NCBI RefSeq assembly: GCF_002750855.1
Contig: NZ_NWUC01000004.1
Location: 1 to 64,000 of the forward strand
Source of the DNA: Neopararhizobium haloflavum
GTDB taxonomy: Bacteria; Pseudomonadota; Alphaproteobacteria; Rhizobiales; Rhizobiaceae
DNA: 64,000 nt
Reading direction: 5' to 3'
Shown: piece after piece, positions 9,716-18,508 of the stretch
Position numbering within the stretch: the first letter of the stretch is position 1
Layout: every line of letters begins with the position of its first letter
Position numbers and translations under genes: made by a program
Notes under the pieces: generated by a model
The model's database searches: none
Told to the model about the DNA's origin: nothing
Seen by the model: the letters and a program-made list of their open reading frames with translations, nothing else

Positions 9716-10228
9716 TCAGTCGACCGCATCGGACGCCTCGACACGCGCCGTCAGCGATTTCTCCATGCCGACCTTCTCGATATCACGGTCGAGGCCGGCG
9801 GCGTATTTGGTGGAGAGCCATTTCACGGCGTAGCCCCGACGCTGGTAGAAGGCGATCGCTGCTTCGTTGCGGGCGTGGGTTTCGAGTGCGGCCACCTTAT
9901 AGCCTGCGGCAACCATGTCGTTTTCGAGTTGGATGAGGAGGGCCGAGCCGGCGCCGTGATGCTGCAACGAAGGGTCGACCCATAGATCGGAAATCGTGTG
10001 GTCGCCGTTTTCGCGTGCGCCCCATCCAACGATGGCCCCGTCGATCTGCGCGACGAGGATGGTCTGCCAGCCATCGCGCGTGAAGGAGGCAAAGGCGGCT
10101 TTCGCGTTCGGGATGATCGCAGCCGCGTCGTCGGGGCTGGACGCCCAAACCGACAGCTTGTCCTGCCAGGCGCGAAAACCGACATCCGCGAGGATCGCGG
10201 CATCGTCCTGCCTGGCGGGACGGATCAC
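9716..10228 (-). CDS. GNAT family N-acetyltransferase (between gatA and gatB)
   Basis: The product of about 170 residues is a GNAT acetyltransferase with [17 protein letters not shown], the acetyl-CoA loop segment [18 protein letters not shown], and [20 protein letters not shown]. Three consecutive GTG codons (10234, 10231, 10228) could start it; I favour 10228, which overlaps the gatA stop as GTGA and implies translational coupling. Substrate unknown. It is not a recent duplicate of the other two GNAT genes in the operon, judging by the low similarity I can see outside the acetyl-CoA site. Confidence 0.86.
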   Translation of the reverse strand: MIRPARQDDAAILADVGFRAWQDKLSVWASSPDDAAAIIPNAKAAFASFTRDGWQTILVAQIDGAIVGWGARENGDHTISDLWVDPSLQHHGAGSALLIQLENDMVAAGYKVAALETHARNEAAIAFYQRRGYAVKWLSTKYAAGLDRDIEKVGMEKSLTARVEASDAVD

Positions 10229-11706
10229 CACCACCGCTTTGGCGTGAAGCGGCCGGCGGCCTGCTCCACCACGTTGGCGGTCGCGAACAGCGTCTCCTCA
10301 TCGAAGGGACGACCGATCAGTTGCAAACCGAGCGGCAGACCGCTCTCGGACAGCCCTGCCGGCACCGCAATGCCTGGCAGGCCGGCCATGTTGACCGTTA
10401 CGGTGAAAATGTCGTTCAGGTACATCTTCACCGGGTCCGCTGCCATTTCAGCATCGCCGATCTCGAAAGCGGCGGAGGGCGTCGCAGGCGTCAAGATCGC
10501 ATCGACGCCGTCGGCGAACACTGTCTCGAAATCGCGCTTGATCAGGGTGCGCACCTTCTGGGCCTTGAGGTAATAGGCATCGTAATAGCCGGCCGAAAGA
10601 ACGTAGGTGCCAATCATGATGCGCCGCTTCACCTCGGCGCCAAAGCCATCGGCCCGGGTCTTCTCGTACATGTCGAGAATGTCCTTGCCATTGTGGCGCA
10701 GGCCGTAGCGCACACCGTCGTAGCGGGCCAGGTTCGAAGAGGCCTCGGCGGGCGCGACGATGTAGTAGGCGGGCAGAGCGTATTTCGTGTGCGGCAATGA
10801 AATGTCGACGATCTCGGCGCCGGCGTCCCTCAACCAGTCGATGCCCTTTTGCCAAAGGCCATCGATCTCGCCCGGCATGCCGTCGACCCGGTATTCCCTT
10901 GGAATACCGATCTTCATCCCCTTGACCGAGCGGCCGATCGCCGCTTCGTAGTCGGGAACCTCGCGATCGGTCGAGGTGGTATCCTTGGGATCGCTGGAGG
11001 CCATGGATTTCAGCATGATCGCCGCATCGCGCACGTCGCGCGTGATCGGTCCGGCCTGGTCGAGCGAAGACGCGAAGGCGACGATGCCCCAGCGCGAGCA
11101 GCGGCCGTAGGTCGGCTTGATGCCCACCGTGCCGGTGAAAGCGGCGGGCTGGCGGATTGAGCCGCCCGTGTCGGTTGCTGTCGCGCCGGCGCAAAGCATG
11201 GCTGCGACCGACGCGGCAGAACCGCCGGACGAGCCACCCGGAACGAGGTTCCGGTTGGATCCTTCGACCCGCCAGGGGTTGGTCACCGGGCCGTAGTAGG
11301 AGGTCTCGTTGGACGAGCCCATGGCAAACTCGTCCATGTTGAGCTTGCCCAACATGACGGCACCATCGTCCCAGAGGTTCTGCGTAACCGTCGATTCATA
11401 GCGCGGCTCGAAATGATCGAGGATATGGCTGCAGGCCTGGGTGTGGACGCCCTCGGTGGCGAAAAGATCCTTGATGCCGAGCGGAATGCCTTCAAGCGCG
11501 CCGGCTTCGCCAGCGGCATATCTGGCATCCGAGCGCCTGGCCATGTCGCGCGCCTTCTCGGAGGTGACGGTGACATAGGCGTTCAATGTCGGGTTCGCGG
11601 CCTCGATGGCGTCAATATAGGCGTTCGTCAGTTCCTCCGACGTCACCTCCCGGGCGCGCAGCTTTTCTCGGGCTTCGGCGATCGTCAGTTTCGTCAGTTC
11701 ACTCAT
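10225..11706 (-). CDS. gatA: Asp-tRNA(Asn)/Glu-tRNA(Gln) amidotransferase subunit A
   Basis: This 493-residue amidase subunit releases ammonia from glutamine for tRNA-bound Asp or Glu amidation. The amidase-signature catalytic triad is recognisable: the lysine in [15 protein letters not shown], and the two serines in [13 protein letters not shown] and [12 protein letters not shown]. The length is typical. Its start overlaps the preceding GNAT gene by 4 bases (ATGA), and its stop overlaps the next GNAT gene. Organisms with GatCAB usually lack GlnRS and/or AsnRS; neither gene is in this window. Confidence 0.98.
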   Translation of the reverse strand: MSELTKLTIAEAREKLRAREVTSEELTNAYIDAIEAANPTLNAYVTVTSEKARDMARRSDARYAAGEAGALEGIPLGIKDLFATEGVHTQACSHILDHFEPRYESTVTQNLWDDGAVMLGKLNMDEFAMGSSNETSYYGPVTNPWRVEGSNRNLVPGGSSGGSAASVAAMLCAGATATDTGGSIRQPAAFTGTVGIKPTYGRCSRWGIVAFASSLDQAGPITRDVRDAAIMLKSMASSDPKDTTSTDREVPDYEAAIGRSVKGMKIGIPREYRVDGMPGEIDGLWQKGIDWLRDAGAEIVDISLPHTKYALPAYYIVAPAEASSNLARYDGVRYGLRHNGKDILDMYEKTRADGFGAEVKRRIMIGTYVLSAGYYDAYYLKAQKVRTLIKRDFETVFADGVDAILTPATPSAAFEIGDAEMAADPVKMYLNDIFTVTVNMAGLPGIAVPAGLSESGLPLGLQLIGRPFDEETLFATANVVEQAAGRFTPKRWW

Positions 11707-12173
11707 TGGGACAGCTTCTTTTCATAAAATCTTGAATAGCCGGAATCCGGGTAGTCGAGCACGGCTCCGCACACCTTGTAGCCGCCACGCTCGTAAACGC
11801 GCCAGGCGGCCTCGAAACCCGGCGCCTCCCCCGTTTCGAGAACGAGACGGGCGACGTTGCGGGCGACGGCGAGTTCTTCGATCCGCTGCAGCAGTTGCGA
11901 GCCGACACGACGGCCGCGGACCTCGGGCAGCGTGAACATGCGTTTCACCTCGCCGAGCCTATCGCCATGCTCCTTGAGCGAGGCCATGCCGACCGCCCTG
12001 CCCGCCTCGTCTCGCGCGATGAGGACCGTGACGGATGGCTCGGCCATCTGCTCGGCGGACAGCTGAAACTGGAATTCGCGCGGCGTCAGCGGGATCATGG
12101 TCTCGTTGAGCTCGGCCACCATGGCCCGCACATCATCCTGCAGGGGCGTTTCGACGGCGATCGCGATCGCCAT
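11703..12173 (-). CDS. GNAT family N-acetyltransferase (between gatC and gatA)
   Basis: The 156-residue product shows the GNAT pattern: [18 protein letters not shown] as the beta4 strand region, [20 protein letters not shown] as the acetyl-CoA-binding turn, and [21 protein letters not shown] near the C-terminus. It starts 5 bases after the gatC stop and overlaps the gatA start by ATGA, so it is embedded in the operon. The variant RGRRVGSQL still fits the Q/RxxGxG/A signature. Substrate unknown. Confidence 0.85.
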   Translation of the reverse strand: MAIAIAVETPLQDDVRAMVAELNETMIPLTPREFQFQLSAEQMAEPSVTVLIARDEAGRAVGMASLKEHGDRLGEVKRMFTLPEVRGRRVGSQLLQRIEELAVARNVARLVLETGEAPGFEAAWRVYERGGYKVCGAVLDYPDSGYSRFYEKKLSQ

Positions 12174-12178
12174 CGCGC

Positions 12179-12466
12179 CTACTCCACCACCTTGGGGACC
12201 AGGAAGAAACCCTCATCGCTGGCAGGCGCGTTCGCGACGACGTCAGCAGCCTTGTCGCCATCGGTGACCTGATCGACGCGCTTCTTCATCGCCATCGGAG
12301 TAACCGACGTCATCGGTTCGACACCGGTGACATCGACTTCGTCCAGTTGTTCGACAAAGCCGAGAATGGTGTTGAGTTCGCCTTCCATGCGGGCGGCTTC
12401 CTCATCGCTGACAGCCAGGCGCGACAGCCGGGCGACACGCTTCACCGTGGCGAGATCGACGGACAT
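12179..12466 (-). CDS. gatC: Asp-tRNA(Asn)/Glu-tRNA(Gln) amidotransferase subunit C
   Basis: This 95-residue GatC is the small belt-like subunit that stabilises GatA-GatB. It begins [20 protein letters not shown] and contains [21 protein letters not shown], both typical, ending [12 protein letters not shown]. It is the first gene of the gatC-GNAT-gatA-GNAT-gatB-GNAT operon on the minus strand. Confidence 0.97.
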   Translation of the reverse strand: MSVDLATVKRVARLSRLAVSDEEAARMEGELNTILGFVEQLDEVDVTGVEPMTSVTPMAMKKRVDQVTDGDKAADVVANAPASDEGFFLVPKVVE

Positions 12467-12504
12467 TTCAAGCAGGCTCCATTCGACGGTTCGGATTTGG
12501 GCCC

Positions 12505-12533
12505 GCTATAGCGACCAGTCACGCGAAGAGCAA
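12505..12533 (-). promoter_or_regulatory. Possible promoter of the gat operon
   Basis: On the minus strand TTGCTC (12528-12533) and TATAGC (12505-12510) are 17 bases apart, about 40 bases upstream of the gatC ATG. The -35 match is weak, and it overlaps the hairpin that follows the upstream gene, so I hold this only as a candidate. Confidence 0.4.
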
Positions 12534-12555
12534 GGCGCGGCGTGCCGCGCCTTGC
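12530..12555 (-). terminator. GC-rich hairpin after the UPF0173 gene
   Basis: A 12-base inverted repeat (12530-12541 with 12544-12555) forms a very GC-rich hairpin 10 bases beyond the stop of the minus-strand hydrolase gene. No T tract follows on the minus strand (CTCTTCGCG), so it may act as a weak or factor-assisted terminator or as an mRNA end stabiliser. Confidence 0.4.
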
Positions 12556-12565
12556 GCCGTCTCGC

Positions 12566-13273
12566 TCAGAAGCGCTGGGCGGTGCCGGCGGTCTGGACCT
12601 TTGCGCGATCCGCCTGGCTCTCCAGCGCCTCGACGAACTTGTCGGCCGTCTGGTCGATGATCGGAAACGAGCCATAGTGGCAAGGGATGATCGTGCGGAA
12701 ATCGAAATAGCGCCGGCAGGCCAGAGCCGCAACGGCGCCGCCCATCGTGAAGCGATCGCCGATCGGCACGATGCCGATTTCCGGCTTGTGCAGTTCGTTG
12801 ATCAGCGCCATGTCGGAGAAAATGTCGGTGTCGCCCATATGCAGCAGGGTCGGTGCATCCGAAAAGTGGAAGACGCAGCCATTGGCATTGCCGAGACCAT
12901 GCGCAACGCCATCCTCCGTCACCGTCGCAGAAGAATGCAGGGCATTGACATAGGTGACCGAAAATCCCTCGTGCGAAACCGTGCCGCCGGTGTTCGTCGG
13001 GTCGACCTTTTCCACGCCGTGACGGGTGGCGAGCCAGTCTGCAAGATCGGCATTGGCGACGACGGTTGCACCGGTCTCCTTGGCGATCGCGACCGTGTCG
13101 CCGACATGGTCGGCATGGCCGTGCGTGAGAACGATGTGGCTGACATCCTTCGTCGCGTCCTTCCGATCAAGGCCTTCGAAACCGGGATTGCCTGACAGGA
13201 AAGGATCGACGAGGATTGTCGATTTTCCGGTCTCGATGCGAAAGGCGGCATGGCCGAGCCAGGTCAGTTTCAT
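12566..13273 (-). CDS. Metal-dependent hydrolase, UPF0173 (metallo-beta-lactamase fold)
   Basis: This 235-residue protein begins [20 protein letters not shown] and contains the metal-binding [20 protein letters not shown], then [11 protein letters not shown] and [10 protein letters not shown]. These are the ligand-bearing motifs of the YtkL/UPF0173 branch of the metallo-beta-lactamase superfamily. The substrate is unknown. It is divergent from ruvX with a 98-base gap and is upstream of the gat operon on the same strand. Confidence 0.93.
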   Translation of the reverse strand: MKLTWLGHAAFRIETGKSTILVDPFLSGNPGFEGLDRKDATKDVSHIVLTHGHADHVGDTVAIAKETGATVVANADLADWLATRHGVEKVDPTNTGGTVSHEGFSVTYVNALHSSATVTEDGVAHGLGNANGCVFHFSDAPTLLHMGDTDIFSDMALINELHKPEIGIVPIGDRFTMGGAVAALACRRYFDFRTIIPCHYGSFPIIDQTADKFVEALESQADRAKVQTAGTAQRF

Positions 13274-13371
13274 TCGTCACACTCCCATCGTTCAAATATC
13301 TCATGCGATTGCGCAGCCCGCATAGATGGCGCAGATAGTGCGAAATGCAAACCTTGCGAAAGGCCCATCAG

Positions 13372-13860
13372 GTGTCGATCATCCCGCTCGAAGAACTTCC
13401 GGCCAGCATCGCCAAGGGATACACCATCGCCGGGCTCGATCTCGGAACGAAGACGATCGGCATCGCCATCTCCGATCTGGGCCTGCAACTGGCGACACCG
13501 CGCGGCACGCTCAGGCGGTCGAAATTCAGCAAGGACGCGGACACGCTGCTGAAGCTGCTGGCAAGCGAGAACGTAGGCGGCGTGGTCATCGGCCTACCGG
13601 TGAACATGGACGGAAGCCAAGGGCCGCGCGCCCAGGCAACGCGCGCCTTCGTGCGCAATATCGGACAGATGAGCGATCTGCCGATTGCATTCTGGGACGA
13701 GCGGCTATCGACGGTCGCCGCAGAGCGTCAGCTGATCGACATGGACGTTTCCCGCGCGAAACGGGCCGAACGGATCGACGCGGCGGCAGCGGCCTTCATC
13801 CTTCAGGGCGCGCTCGACAGACTTGCGTCGCTGTCCCGCGAGACGACAGCCGGATCGTAA
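13372..13860 (+). CDS. ruvX: Putative Holliday junction resolvase / pre-16S rRNA nuclease YqgF
   Basis: The product is a YqgF-fold nuclease with the RNase H-like first acidic motif [15 protein letters not shown] and [33 protein letters not shown], and [14 protein letters not shown] as the last acidic motif. I chose the GTG at 13372 because GAAAGG lies 8 bases before it; an ATG at 13345 adds nine residues but has no visible ribosome-binding site. That gives 162 residues, normal for the family. Its 3' end overlaps the convergent gene at 13803 by 58 bases. Confidence 0.92.
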   Translation: MSIIPLEELPASIAKGYTIAGLDLGTKTIGIAISDLGLQLATPRGTLRRSKFSKDADTLLKLLASENVGGVVIGLPVNMDGSQGPRAQATRAFVRNIGQMSDLPIAFWDERLSTVAAERQLIDMDVSRAKRAERIDAAAAAFILQGALDRLASLSRETTAGS

Positions 13861-14135
13861 GCGCGGCGCGATTTCCACCAGGCGGCAATGACCCTTCGAC
13901 GCCTGAATACCAGGATAGCGATCACCAGAAGCGTATCGACGATCAGCGCGCGGGCGACCAGTGGCGGGATCGCATCCGGCTCCATGCCCAGAATGTTGCC
14001 GTAGATCTCAAAGACGAGGTCGTGCGTCTCTCGCGTCAGCATGAAGAAGCCGAAGCTGATGTCGTGGTAGGACAGCCCATACCAAGCGCCCAGGAACGCG
14101 ATCGGGCCTGCCCACAGGATCACAAACCACTTCAT
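13803..14135 (-). CDS. Small membrane protein, DUF6105-like
   Basis: The 110-residue product begins [20 protein letters not shown] and has two hydrophobic segments (about 3-20 and 60-77) followed by a basic stretch [15 protein letters not shown] and a polar tail. The fold resembles the small rhizobial membrane family I know as DUF6105 (attribution tentative). Its start overlaps the preceding gene by ATGA, so the two are probably translated together. Its 3' end runs into the end of ruvX on the opposite strand. Function unknown. Confidence 0.75.
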   Translation of the reverse strand: MKWFVILWAGPIAFLGAWYGLSYHDISFGFFMLTRETHDLVFEIYGNILGMEPDAIPPLVARALIVDTLLVIAILVFRRRRVIAAWWKSRRAYDPAVVSRDSDASLSSAP

Positions 14136-14614
14136 GGCATAGGCCTCCGTCTTCGCAGATAGGCAAGGTCGGTCGTCATGGCGGCAAGCCTGGCGCGCGC
14201 CCCGGCCGCTCCGTGCGCCGGCCCCGCCTCGTCGGTGCCGCGCGCCGGCTGAATATCGATCGTCCAGCGAAACGCGAGCGTCGTCATTACGAGGAGGATG
14301 GCTGCGGAATAAGGTGGGCCGTTCTGCGACGCGACCAATCCGGCGACGACGTGCTCGGCGGCAAGAATGGCCAAAGCGCCGGCACCCGCCCATTCAACGA
14401 ACCTGGCCGCTTCGCCGCGCTCCTCATCCAGTCCGACGAGCAGTTGAAGGAAGGCGAGAGCGAACAAGCCGGAAACTGCAAACTCCGCCACGCCGAATGC
14501 CTGCAGCAATCCCGACGGCAAGGCGGTCGACGACGGCACGACAGCGCGCGCCAGACCCGACAGCGCGAAATGGGCCGTCCAGAACAGGGCTAGCGTACTC
14601 AAGAATGCGCGCAT
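14132..14614 (-). CDS. Four-helix membrane protein, DUF6163-like
   Basis: This 160-residue protein has four predicted membrane segments (about 5-25, 38-60, 73-95, 100-117) and a basic cytoplasmic tail ending YLRRRRPMP. It resembles a rhizobial membrane family I recall as DUF6163, usually near pyrB and the DUF6105 gene (tentative). It is the first gene of a two-gene minus-strand operon and is divergent from the AEC transporter gene. Function unknown. Confidence 0.75.
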   Translation of the reverse strand: MRAFLSTLALFWTAHFALSGLARAVVPSSTALPSGLLQAFGVAEFAVSGLFALAFLQLLVGLDEERGEAARFVEWAGAGALAILAAEHVVAGLVASQNGPPYSAAILLVMTTLAFRWTIDIQPARGTDEAGPAHGAAGARARLAAMTTDLAYLRRRRPMP

Positions 14615-14701
14615 GGTCTTTGCATCATCCGCTTTATCGCTCGATGTCTGCGAGGCTGCCTCATCGCACTTTCGATCCGCAGCAGCGCATTAACATCTCA
14701 G

Positions 14702-14764
14702 TAACCATAAGGCAGCGATCGATCCACGGCCACGCGCGGCGGCGGGAAACGCCCGTTATGGTTA
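14702..14764. repeat. Inverted repeat in a divergent promoter region
   Basis: TAACCATAA at 14702-14710 and its exact complement TTATGGTTA at 14756-14764 lie 45 bases apart, in the 237-base gap between two divergent genes. The A+T-rich arms stand out against the GC-rich surroundings. They could be a pair of operator half-sites for a regulator of either gene; this is inference. Confidence 0.45.
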
Positions 14765-14851
14765 ACGGACAAGCAGGGGCGCCACGCGCGATTGCGCCTT
14801 ATTGCCAAATGGGTTTAAGCAGGTGAGCCCCTCCCAACGCCGATACCGCTC

Positions 14852-15787
14852 GTGTCCGTCATCTTCGAAAGCATTCTTCCGATCTTTCTGATCGTCGTTC
14901 TAGGCGTCCTGCTGAAGCGGTGGCGCACGATCTCCTCAGGGCTTTGGGAAGGTCTGGATCAGTTCGGCTATTTCGTTCTCTTTCCTTCGCTTCTCTTCGT
15001 CACGCTTTATCGAGCAGATTTCAGCGGGCTCGCGATCGGCAACGTGGCCTTTGTCGCGATCGGATCGATCATCGTCTCCTCGATCGCGATTCTGGCTTTC
15101 TGGCCGCTCGCCAAACGGCTCGGTGTTGCCTCGGGATCATTTTCGACGCTCTTTCAGACCTCGACACGCTGGAACGCCTTCGTGGCGCTTGCGATCGCCG
15201 ACAAGCTTTTCGGCTCGGGCGGGCTCGCATTGGTGGCACTGGTGATGGCGCTCATCATACTGCCGATCAACGTCATCAATGTCTCGGTGCTCGCCGTGAT
15301 GGGCTCGCAGTCGCGCAGCATTAGGGCTCTGGCCGTGCGATTCGCGACAAACCCGCTGATCCTCGGCTGCATCGCCGGCGTTGCGCTGCGTTTCCTGCCG
15401 TTCCCGCTCTACGCACCGCTCGTCGATGCCATCGACCTCATTGCCCGCGCTGCGCTTGGCCTCGGGCTGCTGATGGTCGGTGCCGGCCTCAGGATCCGCG
15501 ACGCGCTGATGCCGCGACCAATCGTTCTGGTCTCGGTCGCGCTGAAGCTGCTCGCCTTTCCGCTCCTGATGGTTCTCCTCTCGCTCCTGGTCGGGATCGA
15601 CGGTGAATCGCTGCTCCTGATGGCGCTGTGCGGCGCGGTGCCGACGGCAATGAATGGCTACCTGCTCGCGCGGCAGATGGGCGGAGATGCGCCGCTCTAC
15701 GCAGCGATCACGACGGTCCAGACCGCTGCCTCCTTCCTGACGATCCCGCTGGTCCTGGCGCTGGCCGCTCAACTCGGTTCGGGATAG
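14852..15787 (+). CDS. AEC family transporter (auxin efflux carrier-like permease)
   Basis: The 311-residue protein starts with GTG at 14852 and has about ten hydrophobic segments in two five-helix halves, beginning MSVIFESILPIFLIVVLGVL. Conserved AEC features include FPSLLFVTLYRADF in the first half, and ALCGAVPTAMNGYLLARQMG with PLYAAITTVQTAASF near the end. The family exports or imports small organic anions such as malate, or auxin in plants; the substrate here is unknown. It ends by overlapping the convergent acyl-CoA dehydrogenase gene by 19 bases. Confidence 0.92.
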   Translation: MSVIFESILPIFLIVVLGVLLKRWRTISSGLWEGLDQFGYFVLFPSLLFVTLYRADFSGLAIGNVAFVAIGSIIVSSIAILAFWPLAKRLGVASGSFSTLFQTSTRWNAFVALAIADKLFGSGGLALVALVMALIILPINVINVSVLAVMGSQSRSIRALAVRFATNPLILGCIAGVALRFLPFPLYAPLVDAIDLIARAALGLGLLMVGAGLRIRDALMPRPIVLVSVALKLLAFPLLMVLLSLLVGIDGESLLLMALCGAVPTAMNGYLLARQMGGDAPLYAAITTVQTAASFLTIPLVLALAAQLGSG

Positions 15788-17418
15788 AGCAGGTCCAGGA
15801 GTTGGCGCGCGTCGAAGCGCGCGTCCAGCATGCCGTAGGTCGACCGCCAGGAGCCGGCAAGCCGCGTCTCGACAAAAGCATCGGCGACACGGCCCGCGCC
15901 GATCCGATACAGTTCGGCAGCCGCCGCCGTCAGGGCGAGTTGTTCGGTCAGCATGCGTGCGGCGCCTTCATCGCGTTCGCACACGGCCATGGCGGCCGCG
16001 AGCACGTCGCGCGTGCGCCCCCCGGCAGGTCCGAGGTCACGCGCGATCATGTCGACAACGACATCGAACAGGTCACGCCCGCGTGAAAGGACGCGCAGCA
16101 CATCGAGTGCCATCACGTTGCCGGAGCCTTCCCATATGGCGTTGACCGGTGCTTCCCGGTAATGACGCGCAAGCGCCTTTTCCTCCACATAGCCATTGCC
16201 GCCAACGCTCTCCATCGCTTCATAGACAAGCGCCGGCGCGATCTTGCAGACCCAGTACTTGACGACAGGCGTCATCAAGCGGGCGAAGGCGGCATCCTCC
16301 GGGTTGTCCCGAGCCTCATCGAAGGCGCGGGCCAGGCGAAACGCCAGCGCCGTGGCGCCCGCCGCATCGAGCGCCATGTCGGCCAGAACGCGGGTCATGA
16401 GCGGCTGGTCGATCAGCGCCTTGCCGAAAACCTGCCGGTGGCGGGTGTGATGAACCGCATCGGCGAGCGAGGCGCGCATGATCCCCGCGGAGGCGACCGC
16501 GCAGTCGAGGCGTGTCAGCGTCACCATGTCCAGGATGGTGCGAATGCCCTCGCCGGAACGGCCGAGCAGAAATCCGTAGGCCGAAGTGAACTCGACTTCG
16601 CTGGAGGCGTTCGACCTGTTGCCGAGCTTGTCCTTCAGACGCTGGAATTCCAGGCCGTTGGGCGATCCATCCTCGAGGATGCGGGGAACGAGAAAGCAGC
16701 CGACGCCGTCATCGGCCTTCGCCAGCATGACGAAGGCGTCGCTCATCGGCGCCGACATGAACCATTTGTGGCCGGATAGCCGATAGATCCCCTCGCCCAC
16801 CCGCTCGGCACGGCTGGTGTTGGCGCGCACGTCGGTACCGCCCTGCTTTTCGGTCATGCCCATGCCGAGCGTGACCCCCGATTTCTGCATGGCGGGCCGG
16901 CGCGAGGAATCGTAGGTTCGCGAGAGGATTTTCGGGGTCCAATCGCGCGCAACGCGCGGCGCCGACATGATCGCGGCAAGGGAGGCGTTCGTCATCGTCA
17001 CGGGGCAAAGGTGCCCTGTTTCGAGGCCCGCCATCATGAAGAATCGGGTGGCCCTGGCCCTATGGCGCATGCCCTTTTCAGCAGCGCCGTCCTCCCAGAT
17101 CGATGCATGCAGCCCGGAGGCAACGGAGCGGCGCAGGAGCGCGTGGTAGGAAGGATGAAAATCCACCTGGTCGAGCCGGTGACCCTGATGGTCGTAGGCG
17201 CGCAGCTCAGGCGGATTCCGGTTGGCGAGGCGCGCCAGATCCTGCGCCTCGGCAGACATCACGAATCGGCCGACAGTTTCGAAATCCTCGCGCAGCGCGC
17301 GTGGCATATCGAGGCTGAGTTCCAGCAACAAAGGATCATTGCGATAGGCATTGAGGCCCGAAAATGAAGGCGGCTGGTTCTCGACGCTGTGGGTGGGGCG
17401 GCTGGTTCGGCTGTTCAT
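15769..17418 (-). CDS. Acyl-CoA dehydrogenase, AidB-like
   Basis: The 549-residue product is close in length to E. coli AidB. It begins MNSRTSRPTHSVENQPPSFSG, and NQPPxxxGxNxYxxDPLL is the AidB-type start. FAD-domain features are MTEKQGGTDVRANTS, GHKWFMSAP, and the late EAMESVGGNGYVEE and IWEGSGNVMALDVLR. AidB belongs to the adaptive response to alkylation damage in E. coli, but related proteins may be ordinary acyl-CoA dehydrogenases; DNA binding cannot be judged here. It is divergent from pyrB and convergent with the AEC gene. Confidence 0.9.
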   Translation of the reverse strand: MNSRTSRPTHSVENQPPSFSGLNAYRNDPLLLELSLDMPRALREDFETVGRFVMSAEAQDLARLANRNPPELRAYDHQGHRLDQVDFHPSYHALLRRSVASGLHASIWEDGAAEKGMRHRARATRFFMMAGLETGHLCPVTMTNASLAAIMSAPRVARDWTPKILSRTYDSSRRPAMQKSGVTLGMGMTEKQGGTDVRANTSRAERVGEGIYRLSGHKWFMSAPMSDAFVMLAKADDGVGCFLVPRILEDGSPNGLEFQRLKDKLGNRSNASSEVEFTSAYGFLLGRSGEGIRTILDMVTLTRLDCAVASAGIMRASLADAVHHTRHRQVFGKALIDQPLMTRVLADMALDAAGATALAFRLARAFDEARDNPEDAAFARLMTPVVKYWVCKIAPALVYEAMESVGGNGYVEEKALARHYREAPVNAIWEGSGNVMALDVLRVLSRGRDLFDVVVDMIARDLGPAGGRTRDVLAAAMAVCERDEGAARMLTEQLALTAAAAELYRIGAGRVADAFVETRLAGSWRSTYGMLDARFDARQLLDLLYPEPS

Positions 17419-17505
17419 GGCCTTTCCTACAGGGATTCGAACGCGAATGCAGGGGTCGGCGCGCCCATTTTCGCGCCTCTGCACCGGGGCTACCGCCCGC
17501 AATGC

Positions 17506-17534
17506 TTGCCGGGATGGACGGCGCCCCCTATAGA
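17506..17534 (+). promoter_or_regulatory. Promoter of the pyrB operon
   Basis: TTGCCG (17506-17511) and TATAGA (17529-17534) are exactly 17 bases apart and point towards pyrB, whose ATG is at 17567. The predicted start near 17541 leaves a leader of about 26 bases, too short for a classical attenuator. Confidence 0.55.
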
Positions 17535-17566
17535 ACCGCGAGCCCAAAGCCGGAGCGTTTCCGCCC

Positions 17567-18508
17567 ATGCCATTTCCGCACCGCCATCTCCTCGGGATCA
17601 AGGGTCTCAACGAGCCCGATCTCATCCATCTGCTCGACAAGGCGGACGAGGCCGTCAAGCTCAGCCGGCAGCGGGAGAAGAAATCCAGCACACTGCGCGG
17701 GCTGACCCAGATCAACCTCTTCTTCGAAGCGTCAACGCGCACGCAATCATCGTTCGAGCTGGCCGGAAAGCGGCTCGGCGCGGATGTGATGAACATGGCC
17801 GTCGGCAATTCGTCCGTGAAGAAGGGTGAAACGCTGATCGATACCGCGATGACGCTCAACGCGATGCGGCCGGACATTCTCGTCGTGCGGCACAGTTCGG
17901 CCGGCGCCACGGCGCTGCTTGCCCAGAAGGTGGGCTGCTCGGTGATCAATGCGGGCGACGGCGCCCACGAACACCCGACCCAGGCGCTTCTCGACGCGTT
18001 GACCATCCGGCGCGCGAAGGGCCGGATCGGCCGACTGATCGTCGCGATCTGCGGCGACGTGCTTCACAGCCGCGTTGCGCGCTCCAACATCGTCCTTCTC
18101 AACCTGATGGGCGCCAGGGTCCGCGTCGTCGGCCCCTCCACGCTCATGCCATCGGGCATCGAACAGATGGGCGTCGAGGTCTTCACCTCCATGGAAGAAG
18201 GTCTCAAGGATGCCGACGTCGTCATGATGCTGCGCCTGCAACGCGAGCGGATGGCCGGCGCATTCGTGCCGTCCGTGCGCGAGTACTTCCGCTTTTACGG
18301 CCTCGACGCGGAGAAGCTGAAGCGCGCGAAGGACGATGCGCTGGTCATGCACCCCGGCCCGATGAACCGGGGTGTGGAGATCGCATCGGAGATCGCCGAC
18401 GGACCGCAGAGCGTCATTGAAAGTCAGGTCGAAATGGGTGTCGCCGTGCGCATGGCGGTGATGGAGACGCTCCTGCTTGACGGCCCGGACAGGGAGGCAG
18501 GCCGATGA
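17567..18508 (+). CDS. pyrB: Aspartate carbamoyltransferase catalytic subunit
   Basis: The 313-residue ATCase catalyses carbamoyl phosphate plus aspartate to carbamoyl-aspartate in pyrimidine synthesis. The carbamoyl-phosphate site [20 protein letters not shown], the [18 protein letters not shown] motif, and MLRLQRERM followed by [12 protein letters not shown] are all intact. It overlaps the next gene by four bases (ATGA). In organisms of this type the catalytic trimer commonly pairs with a non-catalytic dihydroorotase homologue rather than PyrI, and such a gene follows directly. Confidence 0.97.
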   Translation: MPFPHRHLLGIKGLNEPDLIHLLDKADEAVKLSRQREKKSSTLRGLTQINLFFEASTRTQSSFELAGKRLGADVMNMAVGNSSVKKGETLIDTAMTLNAMRPDILVVRHSSAGATALLAQKVGCSVINAGDGAHEHPTQALLDALTIRRAKGRIGRLIVAICGDVLHSRVARSNIVLLNLMGARVRVVGPSTLMPSGIEQMGVEVFTSMEEGLKDADVVMMLRLQRERMAGAFVPSVREYFRFYGLDAEKLKRAKDDALVMHPGPMNRGVEIASEIADGPQSVIESQVEMGVAVRMAVMETLLLDGPDREAGR

